From positions 558,001 to 622,000 of the forward strand of contig CBDBGS010000008.1 in assembly GCA_965205385.1 (NCBI GenBank): 64,000 bases of DNA. The letters are read 5' to 3'. Both the position numbers and the translations under genes were made by a program. Positions 54,230 through 63,405 of the stretch are shown one piece after another (positions within the stretch are counted from its first letter, which is position 1; every line of letters starts with the position of its first letter). The notes beneath the pieces are model-generated. The model ran no database searches. It was not told the origin of the DNA and was given only the letters and a program-made list of their open reading frames with translations. The stretch is from CATOSP01 sp965205385 (GTDB taxonomy: Bacteria > Chloroflexota > Dehalococcoidia > Lucifugimonadales > UBA3495).

Positions 54230-54775
54230 ATGACCCAAAATGCCGTGGAACAGGGCGCCGGAGGCGCCCAGCAGGAACTCTTCGTCACCCAGGAACTGAT
54301 GCCCGCGGACGCGCCGGTGGAACCCTTTGTCACCAAGGAAGTGACGCCCGAAGCCGGTGGGATGTCCGAAAACCTTCAGGAGATGGTTGAACGCAACATC
54401 GAGCTGCGACGGGAAAACCGGGAGCTGAAGGAGAAAACGGACAAGAACAGCGCCGAGCTCGCGCAGTTGGACAAGGTGATCATCGAGCAGTTCGCGGCCC
54501 GCCGGCTCCAGCAGCAGAAGATGGAGACCGGCGAGACGATGTACATCCAGAAGTCGGTCTACGCCAGCCTGGTCCGGGACGATGACGGCGAGCACAGCGG
54601 GGCCCACAAGGCCCTGCGGGACAACGGGCTGGAGTGGCTGGTCGAAGACAACGTGAACTCGGCCAGCCTGAGCGGCTGGGTGCGCGAGCAGAAGAAACAG
54701 GAATCGGAGATACCCGAGGGGCTGATGCCCTTCCTGAACATCTCCGAAATCTACCGGCTCAGAGTACGGATGTAG
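54230..54775 (+). CDS. Phage protein with coiled coil, unknown
   Basis: 181 residues. A Gln/Glu/Pro-rich N-terminus with two VTKE/VTQE repeats, then a coiled-coil stretch NIELRRENRELKEKTDKNSAELAQLDKVI (about 75-100), and a C-terminal globular part with SVYASLVRDDDGEHSGAHKALRDNGLEWLVEDNVN. I recognise no domain name; phage proteins of this layout are frequent near recombination genes. 36 bases separate it from the SNF2 gene. Confidence 0.6.
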   Translation: MTQNAVEQGAGGAQQELFVTQELMPADAPVEPFVTKEVTPEAGGMSENLQEMVERNIELRRENRELKEKTDKNSAELAQLDKVIIEQFAARRLQQQKMETGETMYIQKSVYASLVRDDDGEHSGAHKALRDNGLEWLVEDNVNSASLSGWVREQKKQESEIPEGLMPFLNISEIYRLRVRM

Positions 54776-54915
54776 CCAGCCCAGGAAAGGCCCCGGAAGA
54801 AAATCCCAGAGGACGGCCCTGAGGAGGAGGATCACGGGCCAAGAGAACCCGAGCCCCGGAAAACCGGAGCGCGGAACCCCGTAAACAAAACCAGACGAGC
54901 AGGAGAAAGACAACC

Positions 54916-55883
54916 ATGGCAAAGAAAGAAGCGAGCAAGGAGATAGAGAAGGCGCCCCAGGCCGGCGCCGTCGTCGAGCGGGATCCCGCCGACGCCTCCA
55001 CCTACCGGATTTTGAACCGCACCGAGGAGGAGCTCAACCGGACGATGGACGTCTTCCATCACAACCTGCGGGGCCAGAAGCTCACCGAGCTGAACCTCCC
55101 CAGGGCCAAGGTGCCCCCCCAGGGGATGACCATCTGGACCATACCCGGGGCCGAGGGCGACGTCCACGCCGAGGAGGTCACGGGCATCCTGGTGGAGTAC
55201 ACGACCCCCCGGGCCTACTGGGACAAGCCCCTCGAACCCGGGAACGTAACGCCCCCGTCTGCAGCAGCCCCGACGGGATCAGGGGCAGCCTCGAGCCCGG
55301 CGAGCACGGCGGGCCCGGCGGACTCTGCCACCTGTGCCCCATGAGCAAGTACGGCTCCAACCCCCGGGAGGGAAGCAACGGGCAGGCGTGCAGCGAGAAG
55401 CGGATGCTGCTCCTGCTCAGGCCCGACAGCATCCTGCCCCTGGTGGTGCAGGCGCCCAGCACCAGCATCAGGAACGTGTTCGACTACACCATGAACCTGG
55501 CCAACGACCAGGAGCTGGCCTTCCACCACGTCTACACCCAACTGACCCTGGAGAAGGTGGGAGGCGGCGGCCTCGAGTACTCCAAGGTCAACCTGAAGAG
55601 CCTGGGGCCGGTGCCCGAGGAATACATGCCGCGGATCGAGGCATACCAGGCCTCCTTCATCAAGATGCTGGGCACCCAGCAGATCAGCGTGGTCGCGGAC
55701 GCCGACAACATCATCGACGCGGACGCCGGCAGCGTGGACCCCCCGGATGAACCCAACGGGGAGGAACCCAACGCGGGAGACGCCAACGCGGCGGAAAACA
55801 ACGCGGCGGAAAACAACGCGGCGGAAAACAACGCGGGAGACGCCAACGCGGAGGCAACCGCCGGGGTTAACGCACAGGGCTAG
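54916..55883 (+). pseudogene. Phage recombination-like protein with Cys cluster, frameshifted
   Basis: Two frames join into one protein. The first (54916 onward) reads MAKKEASKEIEKAPQ, then LVEYTTPRAYWDKPLEPGNVTPP. One C is missing from the CCCCC run at 55252-55256. The second frame then continues VCSSPDGIRGSLEPGEHGG, GLCHLCPMSKYGSN and ACSEKRMLLLLRPDSILPLVVQAPSTS to the stop at 55883. The four or more Cys (CSS, CHLC, AC) suggest a metal site. Such proteins occur beside recombination or ssDNA-annealing genes, but function is unproven. The tail carries a 15-base tandem repeat. Confidence 0.65.
55770..55859 (+). repeat. Six 15-base tandem units
   Basis: Units begin with AACGCG: AACGCGGGAGACGCC, then AACGCGGCGGAAAAC three times, then AACGCGGGAGACGCC, then AACGCGGAGGCAACC. 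They encode NAGDA, NAAEN x3, NAGDA, NAEAT at the end of the recombination-like protein. A likely site of copy-number variation. Confidence 0.8.
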
Positions 55884-55980
55884 GCCCTCGCGGGACGGAC
55901 AGAAGAAGCCGGGAGAGCCCGGGGAACGGAGCGGAAGCTCCCCTCCCCGGGCCGGGGAAACCGAGGGATAGGAGCAGCCG

Positions 55981-57690
55981 ATGGAACCCCGCGAATTTCT
56001 GACGGCGCTGTGGGGCGACCCGCCGCCGGGAGTGGTCCTGGTCTGGACGCTGCCGGGACAGGAATCCAGCTGGCACACCCGGTTCGACGGGGTCAACCGG
56101 GACGCAGAGGACCACCGGGGAGACGACGTCTACACCGGCGTGGGCATCGCCCGCCGGGAGCTGAACCGTTTCACCACCAAGAACAAGCTGACGGAGGAAG
56201 AGGTGGGCGGGATCGCCGGCCTGTGGGCCGACATCGACTGCGACCACCCGGTGCACCGGAAGAACAACCTGCCGCCATCCATGGAGCATGCGCTGGAGAC
56301 GATAGAGGAGGCGCACTTCGAGCCGACGGTCCTGGTGAACAGCGGCCACGGGTTGCAGGCCTGGTGGCTCTTCAGCCGCCCATGGCTCTTCCGGAACCTG
56401 GAGGAGCACGAACTGGGGCGGAGGGCCTCCCAGTGGTGGCACCACCACATCCAGTCGCTCTACACGGCAAGGGGCTGGACCACCGACTCGGTATTCAACC
56501 TGGACCGGGTCATGCGGCTGCCGGGGACCTGGAACAACCGGGACCCGCAGGAACCGAAGCCCGTCACGATCATCGGGGTAAGCGAACGGCGATTCGAGCC
56601 GCAGGAGTTCCTGGACCTGGCGCCGGAGGACTTCCGGACCTCCATTCCCCCGCCGGGGCGGGGGAAGACGGAGCGGCAGCGGGGTCCCGCCAGGAGGCGG
56701 AGGCAGTCCGGGGGCAAGAACGCGCTGGAGCTCGATCCCGAAGCGGAGCCGCAGCTGCTGCGGCTGGAGACGCTGCTGAAGAATGACCACCGGTTCCGAC
56801 GGTCCTGGGAGCAGGACCGGAAGGACCTTCCGGACCAGTCGGCCTCGGCGTACGACATGTCGCTGGCCACCATCGCCATCCAGGCGGGGTGGCCGGACCA
56901 GGAGGTGGTCAACCTGCTGATCTGCTGGCGGCGGAAGCACGAGCACGACCTGAAGCTCAGGGAAAACTACTACCGGGTGACCATCGATAAGGCAAAGGAG
57001 CCCATGAGAATGGCGCAGGCCCAGGAGCAGCTCAACGAGACGCTGATCCAGCCGCCGGACGACGAGGCCGAGGTCCTGAAGGACAACCTGACGACGCTCT
57101 TCGGAGTGGAGATCACCCGGATCGTGAAGTACCTGGGAGACCCGCCCATCTACTACATGTACACGAAGCAGGGAAACATCACGCTGGGCAAGATTGCCAA
57201 CCTCATCTCCCAGAACCAGTTCCGGGGACTGGCGGCGGCGGCCACCGGGGTGATGATCCCCTCGGTGAACCGGAAGGTATGGGACCAGCGGGTGCAGGAG
57301 ATGCTGCTGGCCTGCGAGGAGATCGAGGTGGGGGACGCCAGCCTCCCGGCGCAGGAGACCCAGGTATGGATATCGGAGTACCTGCTGGAGAAGCCGCCCC
57401 GGAGCGAGGACGAATGGGAGAAGGCGGCGGCGGTGAAGCAACCCTTTATCGACGGCAAGCAGGTGTGCATATTCCTGGAGGACCTGAGGCGTTGGCTCGA
57501 CCTAACGACGGGGGAGCAACTGACCTCTCACGCCATGGGGCGGAGGCTGAGGCTGTGCTCGGCGGAGCCGGACCAGGTGAACGTGCGAATCGGCAATGGC
57601 AGGACGACACGGATCTGCTGGCGGCTGCCCGAGGAGTACACGCTGCCCGGCTACGGGGAAAAAGAGGAATCCCCGGAGGACGGGGAATGA
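55981..57690 (+). CDS. RepB-like DNA primase, phage
   Basis: 569 residues. The N-terminal half is primase-like: GIAGLWADIDCDHPVH (Asp84, Asp86 and Asp88 probably bind metal), SGHGLQAWWLF (121-131) and LDRVMRLPGTWNNR, the pattern of RepB-family or archaeo-eukaryotic-type primases. The C-terminal half is helical with SASAYDMSLATIAIQAGW and a D/E-rich part. It probably makes primers for the element. No frame damage is seen. A G-rich leader ends in GGGATAGGAGCAGCCG before the ATG. Confidence 0.8.
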   Translation: MEPREFLTALWGDPPPGVVLVWTLPGQESSWHTRFDGVNRDAEDHRGDDVYTGVGIARRELNRFTTKNKLTEEEVGGIAGLWADIDCDHPVHRKNNLPPSMEHALETIEEAHFEPTVLVNSGHGLQAWWLFSRPWLFRNLEEHELGRRASQWWHHHIQSLYTARGWTTDSVFNLDRVMRLPGTWNNRDPQEPKPVTIIGVSERRFEPQEFLDLAPEDFRTSIPPPGRGKTERQRGPARRRRQSGGKNALELDPEAEPQLLRLETLLKNDHRFRRSWEQDRKDLPDQSASAYDMSLATIAIQAGWPDQEVVNLLICWRRKHEHDLKLRENYYRVTIDKAKEPMRMAQAQEQLNETLIQPPDDEAEVLKDNLTTLFGVEITRIVKYLGDPPIYYMYTKQGNITLGKIANLISQNQFRGLAAAATGVMIPSVNRKVWDQRVQEMLLACEEIEVGDASLPAQETQVWISEYLLEKPPRSEDEWEKAAAVKQPFIDGKQVCIFLEDLRRWLDLTTGEQLTSHAMGRRLRLCSAEPDQVNVRIGNGRTTRICWRLPEEYTLPGYGEKEESPEDGE

Positions 57691-57727
57691 GGGCAATGAA
57701 CAGGCAGGAGCCGGGTTGGAGGACGGA

Positions 57728-59361
57728 TTGACGAAGAATGACAACGCGGAAACCATCACGGAGTACCGTGTGGTCGGCCCTCCAGGATGCGGCAAGACCA
57801 CCTGGCTCGGGGCCCAGGTTGAGGACGCCGTGGCATCCGGAAGGAAAGTCCTGATCTCATCCCTCACCAAGGCCGCCGCCACCGAGATCGCGGGACGGGG
57901 TCTTCCCATCCACTTCGATTCCCTGGGGACCCTCCACTCCCACTGTACCACGCCCTGGGGAAGCCGGACATAGCCGAGAGCCGGGAGTACGTGGAGCAGT
58001 GGAACGAAGAAGAGCCCGAGTACCGGATGAGCCTGGGAGCCAACGACCTGGGGGAACGGATCGACGGGGACAACCTGGAACCGACGAGAGAGACCAAGGG
58101 CGACGATCTGATGACGCAGTACCAGATCCTCAGGGCCCGGATGGAAACGGACCGGATGCCGGAGTCCGTGACCGCATTCGTCCAGCGGTGGGCCGCGTGG
58201 AAGGAACGGAACGCGCTGCTGGACTTCACGGACCTGATCGAGACCTGTCTCCTGGAGGTCTCCAAGGCCCCCGGGGACCCGGACCTGATGTTCGTGGACG
58301 AAGCCCAGGACCTGGACCTGCTGGAGATGTCGCTCATCCGCAAGTGGGGAACCAGGGCCGGAGCCCTCCACATCGTCGGGGACCCGGACCAGGCCATCTT
58401 CAGCTGGCGGGGCGCCGACCCCGGCGCCTTCACCGCGTCCGCGATACCCGAGGAGAACCGGCAGGTGCTGGCCCAGTCCTACCGGGTGCCCGTGGCGGTC
58501 CACGCCCAGGCCGTGCGTTGGATCTCCCAGATAGAGGGCCGGGAACAGGTTGAGTACCGCCCCCGTGAGCACGAGGGAGAGGTGAAAAGCATAACGGCGA
58601 GTTGGAAGAACCCGGCCCCGGCGGTGGCCGACGCCGACCGCTACCTCGCGGAGGGGAAGAGCGTGATGTTCCTCGCCACCTGCTCATACATGCTCCAGAA
58701 CCTGATCGGGACCCTCCGGGAGACCGGTACCCCCTTTCACAATCCCTACCGCCGCCGCAACGGGGCCTGGAACCCCCTCCAGAAGAGGCGGGGCCAGACA
58801 TCGACCGCGGACCGGGTGCTGGCGTTCCTGGGAATCCAGGAGAAGGGGATGTGGAGCGCCGAGGACATCATTCACTGGACGGACATGACGAAGGTGAAGG
58901 GCGTACTCCAGACCAAGGGCAGGGAGGCGGTCAGAAACCTTACCAACGGGAATGACGGGGAGGTCAGCTGGGACGACATCATACCCGCGCTGACGGAGGA
59001 AGCGGTCGAGGCGGGGCTTCAGGGAGACCTGGACTGGTTCGAGGCGAACCTGACCGCGGCCAAGAGGAACGCGGCCAAATTCCCGCTGGCCATCGCACGG
59101 AACCGGGGCGCGGAGCAGTTGGCCCGGACTCCGCAGGCAAATATCGGAACGGTGCACTCGGTGAAAGGAGCGGAGGCGGACGTTGTGTACGTCTTCCCAG
59201 ACGTGAGCCGGGCCGGGATGGCCGAGTGGAACGGGAATTCAGCCCAGAGGGCCGGAGTGTACCGGCTCTTCTACGTTGCGATGACCCGGGCCAGGGAGAC
59301 CCTAGTGCTGTGCGCCCCCGGCGATAAGTACGCCGTGAACCTGAACGGTTCCAAGGCGTGA
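57728..59361 (+). pseudogene. UvrD/Rep-like SF1 helicase, frameshifted, phage
   Basis: The first frame starts at TTG 57728 (GGAGG 5 bases before) with ITEYRVVGPPGCGKTTWLGAQV, the Walker A. It is cut after GTLHSHC; a missing base near 57945 restores YHALGKPDIAESREYVEQW, and the rest is in the second frame to 59361. Motifs: FVDEAQDLDLLEM, GDPDQAIFSWRGADPG, LAQSYRVPVAVH, GTVHSVKGAEADVVYVFPD and YVAMTRARETLVL. Length and motifs fit an SF1A helicase. With pcrA it is the second UvrD-type gene in the window. Confidence 0.8.
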
Positions 59362-59445
59362 CATTGACGGAAAACGTCCCCGTGAGACCCACGGAAACCG
59401 GTGATGATTCCGCCCCGTGTGAGACGGGAACAAGCGGAGGAGAAA

Positions 59446-60187
59446 GTGGCCAAACGCAACTACGCGGCGTTCGACCTGGAGACGGCGGGGGATATTCCCG
59501 AGGGGGGCGACTGGCAGGAACACCGTCCTCTTGGAATAACCTGCGCCGCCCTCTACGCCCCGGAGCTCGGAGAGCCCGTCACCTGGTACGGCGCAGACCC
59601 GGACGGGGAGATCGCCGACACGATGAACCGGGAACAACTGGCCCTCATGGTCCGGCAACTGGAGGCCCTCCAGTCGCGCCGGGGCTTCACCATCGTCACC
59701 TGGAACGGGCTGGGATTCGACTTCAACGTGCTGGCCGAGGAATCGGGAATGAACGCGGAGTGCCGCGTACTGGCGCTGGAACACGTGGACATGATGTTCC
59801 ACGTTCTCTGCAAGCGGGGCCATCCCCTGGGGCTGGAGACGGCTGCCCAGGGCATGAAGGTGCAGGGAAAAACCGAGGGGATGGACGGAGAGAAGGCGGT
59901 CCGGATGTGGCGCGAGGGGCAGAGGGAAGAGGTGATCGACTACTGCGCCCCAGGACACCCGCAGCACACTGGAGGTTGCCATCGCCTGCGAGGAGGAGAG
60001 AAGTCTCCGGTGGACCAGCCGGGCAGGCCGCAACCAGTCCCTGGCGATGCGCGCCGGATGGCTCACCGTCAGGCAGGCGCTCAAGCTCCCCGAGCCGAAC
60101 ACCGGCTGGATGACCGACCCGATTCCCAGGGAGAAGTTCACCGAATGGCTGACGGAGGGCGCGGCCGGAGGCGGGAAGGCCGAATGA
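59446..60187 (+). pseudogene. 3'-5' exonuclease (DnaQ-like), frameshifted, phage
   Basis: Start GTG 59446 has GGAGG 5 bases before it. The Exo I motif is AAFDLETAGD (Asp and Glu for metal), Exo II fits VTWNGLGFDFN, and Exo III should be IDYCAQDTRSTLEVA. An extra C in the CCCC run at 59948-59951 changes DYCAQDT to DYCAPGH. Removing it continues the frame to TGA at 60187, ending in a family-like tail (FTEWLTEGA). The protein would remove 3' ends during replication or repair. Confidence 0.75.
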
Positions 60188-60347
60188 AAACACCGGGCGC
60201 AGAGGTCCTGGAAAAGTCACCGGGCCGAGGGAACGGCGAAGCGATGCCGGACGGAGGATGCGGCAGGAAGGACATTGCGCGGACCGGCGCTGCGCGGACC
60301 GGCGTCGGAACCCCCCGGCCCGAGACGGTCAAGGCGGCCCGGTCCTG

Positions 60348-61279
60348 ATGAAATACATGACCGCGCCTTTCCCCTACTACGGCGGGAAGCGGCGGTGGAC
60401 CAGGCTGGTCTGGGACCGCCTTGGCAACCCCGACGTGTACCTGGAGCCCTGCGGGGGCAGCCTCGCGGCGCTGCTGGGCCGGCCCCACGAACCCCGGACG
60501 GAGGTGGTCTGCGACACCAGCGGGCTGGTCTGCAACTTCTGGCGCGCCATGCAGCGCGACCACGAGGGAGTGGCCCGGGAGGCCGACTACCCGACCATCC
60601 ACCAGGACCTGACGGCCCGGCAGGCGTGGCTCGTGGAATGGGCCAGGGAAAACGCCGGGAGGCTGTCCCAAGACCCCATGCACTTCGACGTCCGGGCCGC
60701 CGGATGGTAGGCCTGGGGAGCGTGCAGCTGGATAGGGTCCGGATGGTGCCTGGCAGCGGGGGAAAAACGCCCCAGGGTGCCCGACGGGAGCGGCGTGGGA
60801 GTCCAGGCGCAGCGGTTCGAGCTGGAGGGAGAAATAGGAACTGGAGAGCGGCTCATACCCTGGTTCAATGCCCTGGCCCAGAGGCTGGCCAGGGTGGTGG
60901 TCCTGAACCGGGACTGGAAGGCGGCATTGACGCCCACGGTGCTCCGGGAGGACCAGCGGAACGCGCCGCTGGTCGGCATCCTCCTGGATCCACCCTACAG
61001 GACGGAGGGACGGAACCAGACGCTGTACGAATCGGACATGGAGGGAAGTCGGAGCGGACGGCTGAAGAGACGTGGGAATGGGCCCGGTTCACGGGAGAGC
61101 GGTACCGCATCGCCTACGCCTGCCGGGAGGGGGACGTGGAGCCCCCCGGGGACTGGGAAGCGCTGACCATGGAGTTCGGAGGCGTGAGGAAACCGGACCG
61201 GCGGGACGTCCGGGAGATGGTCCTCTTCTCCCCCGCCTGCATCGTCCCTCAACCGTCCCTGTTCGGGCCGGACTTCTGA
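60348..61279 (+). pseudogene. DNA adenine methylase (Dam-like), with amber codon and frameshift
   Basis: Start ATG 60348. The SAM-binding motif at the N-terminus is APFPYYGGKRRW, and the catalytic motif is LLDPPYR (DPPY). Between them a TAG at 60708-60710 replaces a codon in RAAGW-TAG-AWGACSWIG; the frame goes on without loss. Near 61043 a G is missing (GAGGGAAG for GAGGGGAAG), and the last part ERTAEETWEWARFTGERYRIAYACREG is in another frame. The restored protein is a D12 class N6-adenine methylase. Two lesions argue for a dead gene, or for poor sequence here. Confidence 0.75.
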
Positions 61280-61304
61280 AACAACGGCGAAGAGGAGTTG
61301 CGGA

Positions 61305-61595
61305 ATGCCAGCTAAGGGGGAGGTCAAAACATCTGACGGAAAGACACCGCGTGACGGATGCCGGCACTCACCGTCCTGCCTGGCCTGCCCGCTGCCCCGG
61401 TGCAAGCACGAGATGACAGCGGCCGAGATCGGACAGTATCACCGCCGGGCGCGGCAGGAGAGGATCATGGGCGCCTTCGCGCGGAACCGGAACGCGCATC
61501 CCGGCATGACGGCGTTCTGGGTCGAGTGGCTGACGGCCCGTGAGACCGGTGTGAGCCCGCGCACGGTGGCCCTCGCCAGAGCGCGGGAGGAGTGA
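61305..61595 (+). CDS. Small Cys-rich phage protein
   Basis: 96 residues. A Cys cluster CRHSPSCLACPLPRC (residues about 19-33) may bind zinc. The rest is a basic helical part with IGQYHRRARQERIMGAF and SPRTVALARARE. No family is known to me. It lies 25 bases after the methylase end and on the same strand, as part of the phage block. Confidence 0.6.
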   Translation: MPAKGEVKTSDGKTPRDGCRHSPSCLACPLPRCKHEMTAAEIGQYHRRARQERIMGAFARNRNAHPGMTAFWVEWLTARETGVSPRTVALARAREE

Positions 61596-61705
61596 ATCGA
61601 GGCAATCGGATTTGCACAACGAAATGATCGAGCCGGCAAAGGAGGAAGGAAGAAACGAGCTGGATAGTCCAGTCGAAAGACGCGGCAGAGAAAGCCGGGG
61701 CGGAC

Positions 61706-62005
61706 ATGAAGAACGACGAGGTGATGTACGTCATCACCCCCACGGCGGTTGCCCAGTTATTCAACAACCACATGGCGGGCCAAGATCCCGGCGGGGACTG
61801 GAGCTGCATCAATCCGCCGGACTACTGGGAAAAACTCACGGACGAGGATAGGGAAGAACACCTGGAGGCCGTCTGGCTGTACATCGACAAGCGGATGACG
61901 AACTTGGATGAGGACATCCGGGACGTGTTCGACCGCGTGAGGAAAGATATGAAACACTGGCAGATTGCCGTCCCCAGCACGGAGACGGAGCAGGAAAGAA
62001 CGTGA
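61706..62005 (+). CDS. Small phage protein, unknown
   Basis: 99 residues from ATG 61706. The reading frame stays open upstream to 61628 and includes a coding-like stretch SWIVQSKDAAEKAGAD. AAAGGAGG at 61638-61645 fits an initiation codon at 61655, which is ACG here and would be ATG with one change. So the true start may be 61655 (17 residues longer). The C-terminal half is acidic and helical. No domain recognised. Confidence 0.55.
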   Translation: MKNDEVMYVITPTAVAQLFNNHMAGQDPGGDWSCINPPDYWEKLTDEDREEHLEAVWLYIDKRMTNLDEDIRDVFDRVRKDMKHWQIAVPSTETEQERT

Positions 62006-62142
62006 ACCGCGCTAGCGAAAACCAGCCGAAGTGAAGGCGAAACGCCTACCGCCCGGAAGGAGCGCGAGCAGAAGTATGAAGGCGCTGACCCCTGATCCCG
62101 CCAGGGCCAACGGCAATTGAGTTTGAAGGAAGGCAGACCACC

Positions 62143-63033
62143 GTGCTTGTAAAGCAGAAAGCGAAATGGCGGAAGGGGCTCGTCGAATGGGTGGACCCCG
62201 CCGACCCACGGATTATGAACATATCGGTCGTATTCTCCTGGGACGCACCGGCGGCATTCAGCAAGTTGGTGTGGTGGAAGCAGTCCGGCTACAGCGTGAG
62301 AGTGGGAGGGCCTGGAGTGTTCACCCTCAAACGGATGTTTCATGAGATTGCGGAGGTGGGCGGGGATATGCCGGATACGGTGAACCGCCACAACGCGGCG
62401 GCGACCTTTGCCAGCAGGGGTTGCCCCGTGGGGTGCTGGTTCTGCGTGGTCCCGGCCCTGGAGGGGCGGGACTTCACGCTGATAGAGGACTTCACCCCGC
62501 GCCCGATCCTCTGCGACAACAATCTGTCGGCTCTGCCCGAGGACTTCCAGGACCACATCATCAGGCGGTACCAGGACACGGGTACGCCCCTCCTGGACGC
62601 CAACAGTGGATTTGAGCCAAAGACGTTCGACGAGGCGGTCCTGCGCAGATGGGAAGCGATCAACAGGGGACCCTGGCGGTTCGCCTATGACGAAACTGCG
62701 GAGGGAGCTGATGTGGAGCGGGTATGCCGGATGCTCAAAGGGTATCGACCGGGACGAAAGCGCGTGTACGTGCTGATCGGCAATGAGCCCTTCCAGGCCT
62801 GCATGGACAGAATTCTACAGGTCATAGCCTGGGGGTGCGAACCGCACGTCCAGCCGGTTATGAAGCTGAACGCGCTGACCCGGCGGCCGTGGGTCCGCGA
62901 GGAGCTTGGTTGGAACGAACAGCTACTGCGGGACGTGGCCCGGTGGGCAAACAGGTGGCTCTGGAGGCGCATCCCGTTCGAGGCATACAAGAAACGCGGG
63001 GCCGAAGCCGACTCAAATGCCCACACGCTCTAG
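62143..63033 (+). CDS. Radical SAM protein, phage-borne
   Basis: 296 residues from GTG 62143, with GAAGGAAGG 9 bases before. The [4Fe-4S] motif is CPVGCWFC (Cys94, Cys98, Cys101) after a 90-residue N-terminal part that is not usual in the family and may be a nucleotide- or cobalamin-like domain. The barrel then continues: PRPILCDNNLSALPEDFQ, GFEPKTFDEAVLRRW, KRVYVLIGNEPFQACMDRILQ. It is not QueE-like (no CxxxCxxC at the N-terminus). A role in base or nucleotide modification is inferred from the phage context only. Confidence 0.8.
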   Translation: MLVKQKAKWRKGLVEWVDPADPRIMNISVVFSWDAPAAFSKLVWWKQSGYSVRVGGPGVFTLKRMFHEIAEVGGDMPDTVNRHNAAATFASRGCPVGCWFCVVPALEGRDFTLIEDFTPRPILCDNNLSALPEDFQDHIIRRYQDTGTPLLDANSGFEPKTFDEAVLRRWEAINRGPWRFAYDETAEGADVERVCRMLKGYRPGRKRVYVLIGNEPFQACMDRILQVIAWGCEPHVQPVMKLNALTRRPWVREELGWNEQLLRDVARWANRWLWRRIPFEAYKKRGAEADSNAHTL

Positions 63034-63083
63034 AGGGCGCCCGGGCCCGGATTTCCAAACCAACCTTGCAAGGGGGAAGAAAC

Positions 63084-63374
63084 ATGGGCAACCACGACGC
63101 CGGCAGGGCGATGGTGCGAACCGCGCTGGCCCTGGACGGCCAATCGGAGAAAACCAGACAGACCGCACTGGAAATCCTCGACATAGCCTGCCCGCCCTAC
63201 CGGGGGTGCGACGCGGAGTTCGACGACGAACATCGTCCAGACCGGCAGTTCGGGCAACTGCTGGGACGCGCCTTCCTGGAAGGGCTGGAGTACGACTCCG
63301 AAGCGGACGAGGACGGAGCCTGGTGGTACGAAAACGTGATCGAAAGGTTCAGCCGGCGGTACGCGTTCGGGTAG
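63084..63374 (+). CDS. Small acidic phage protein, unknown
   Basis: 96 residues from ATG 63084, with AAGGGGG 7 bases before it. Features: an N-terminal helix, then CPPYRGCDAEFDDEHRPDRQFGQLLGRAF and an acidic run YDSEADEDGAWWYENVIERFSRR. No domain is recognised. It lies between the radical SAM gene and the reductase, probably in one transcript. Confidence 0.6.
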   Translation: MGNHDAGRAMVRTALALDGQSEKTRQTALEILDIACPPYRGCDAEFDDEHRPDRQFGQLLGRAFLEGLEYDSEADEDGAWWYENVIERFSRRYAFG

Positions 63375-63405
63375 GAACCCAAACGAAGGAAAGAGGAGGC
63401 ACTCC

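Noticed and set aside
55252..59951. Programmed frameshifting as a shared feature of phage genes
   Set aside because: Shifts go in both directions and lie at unrelated sites; independent single-base errors or mutations fit better.
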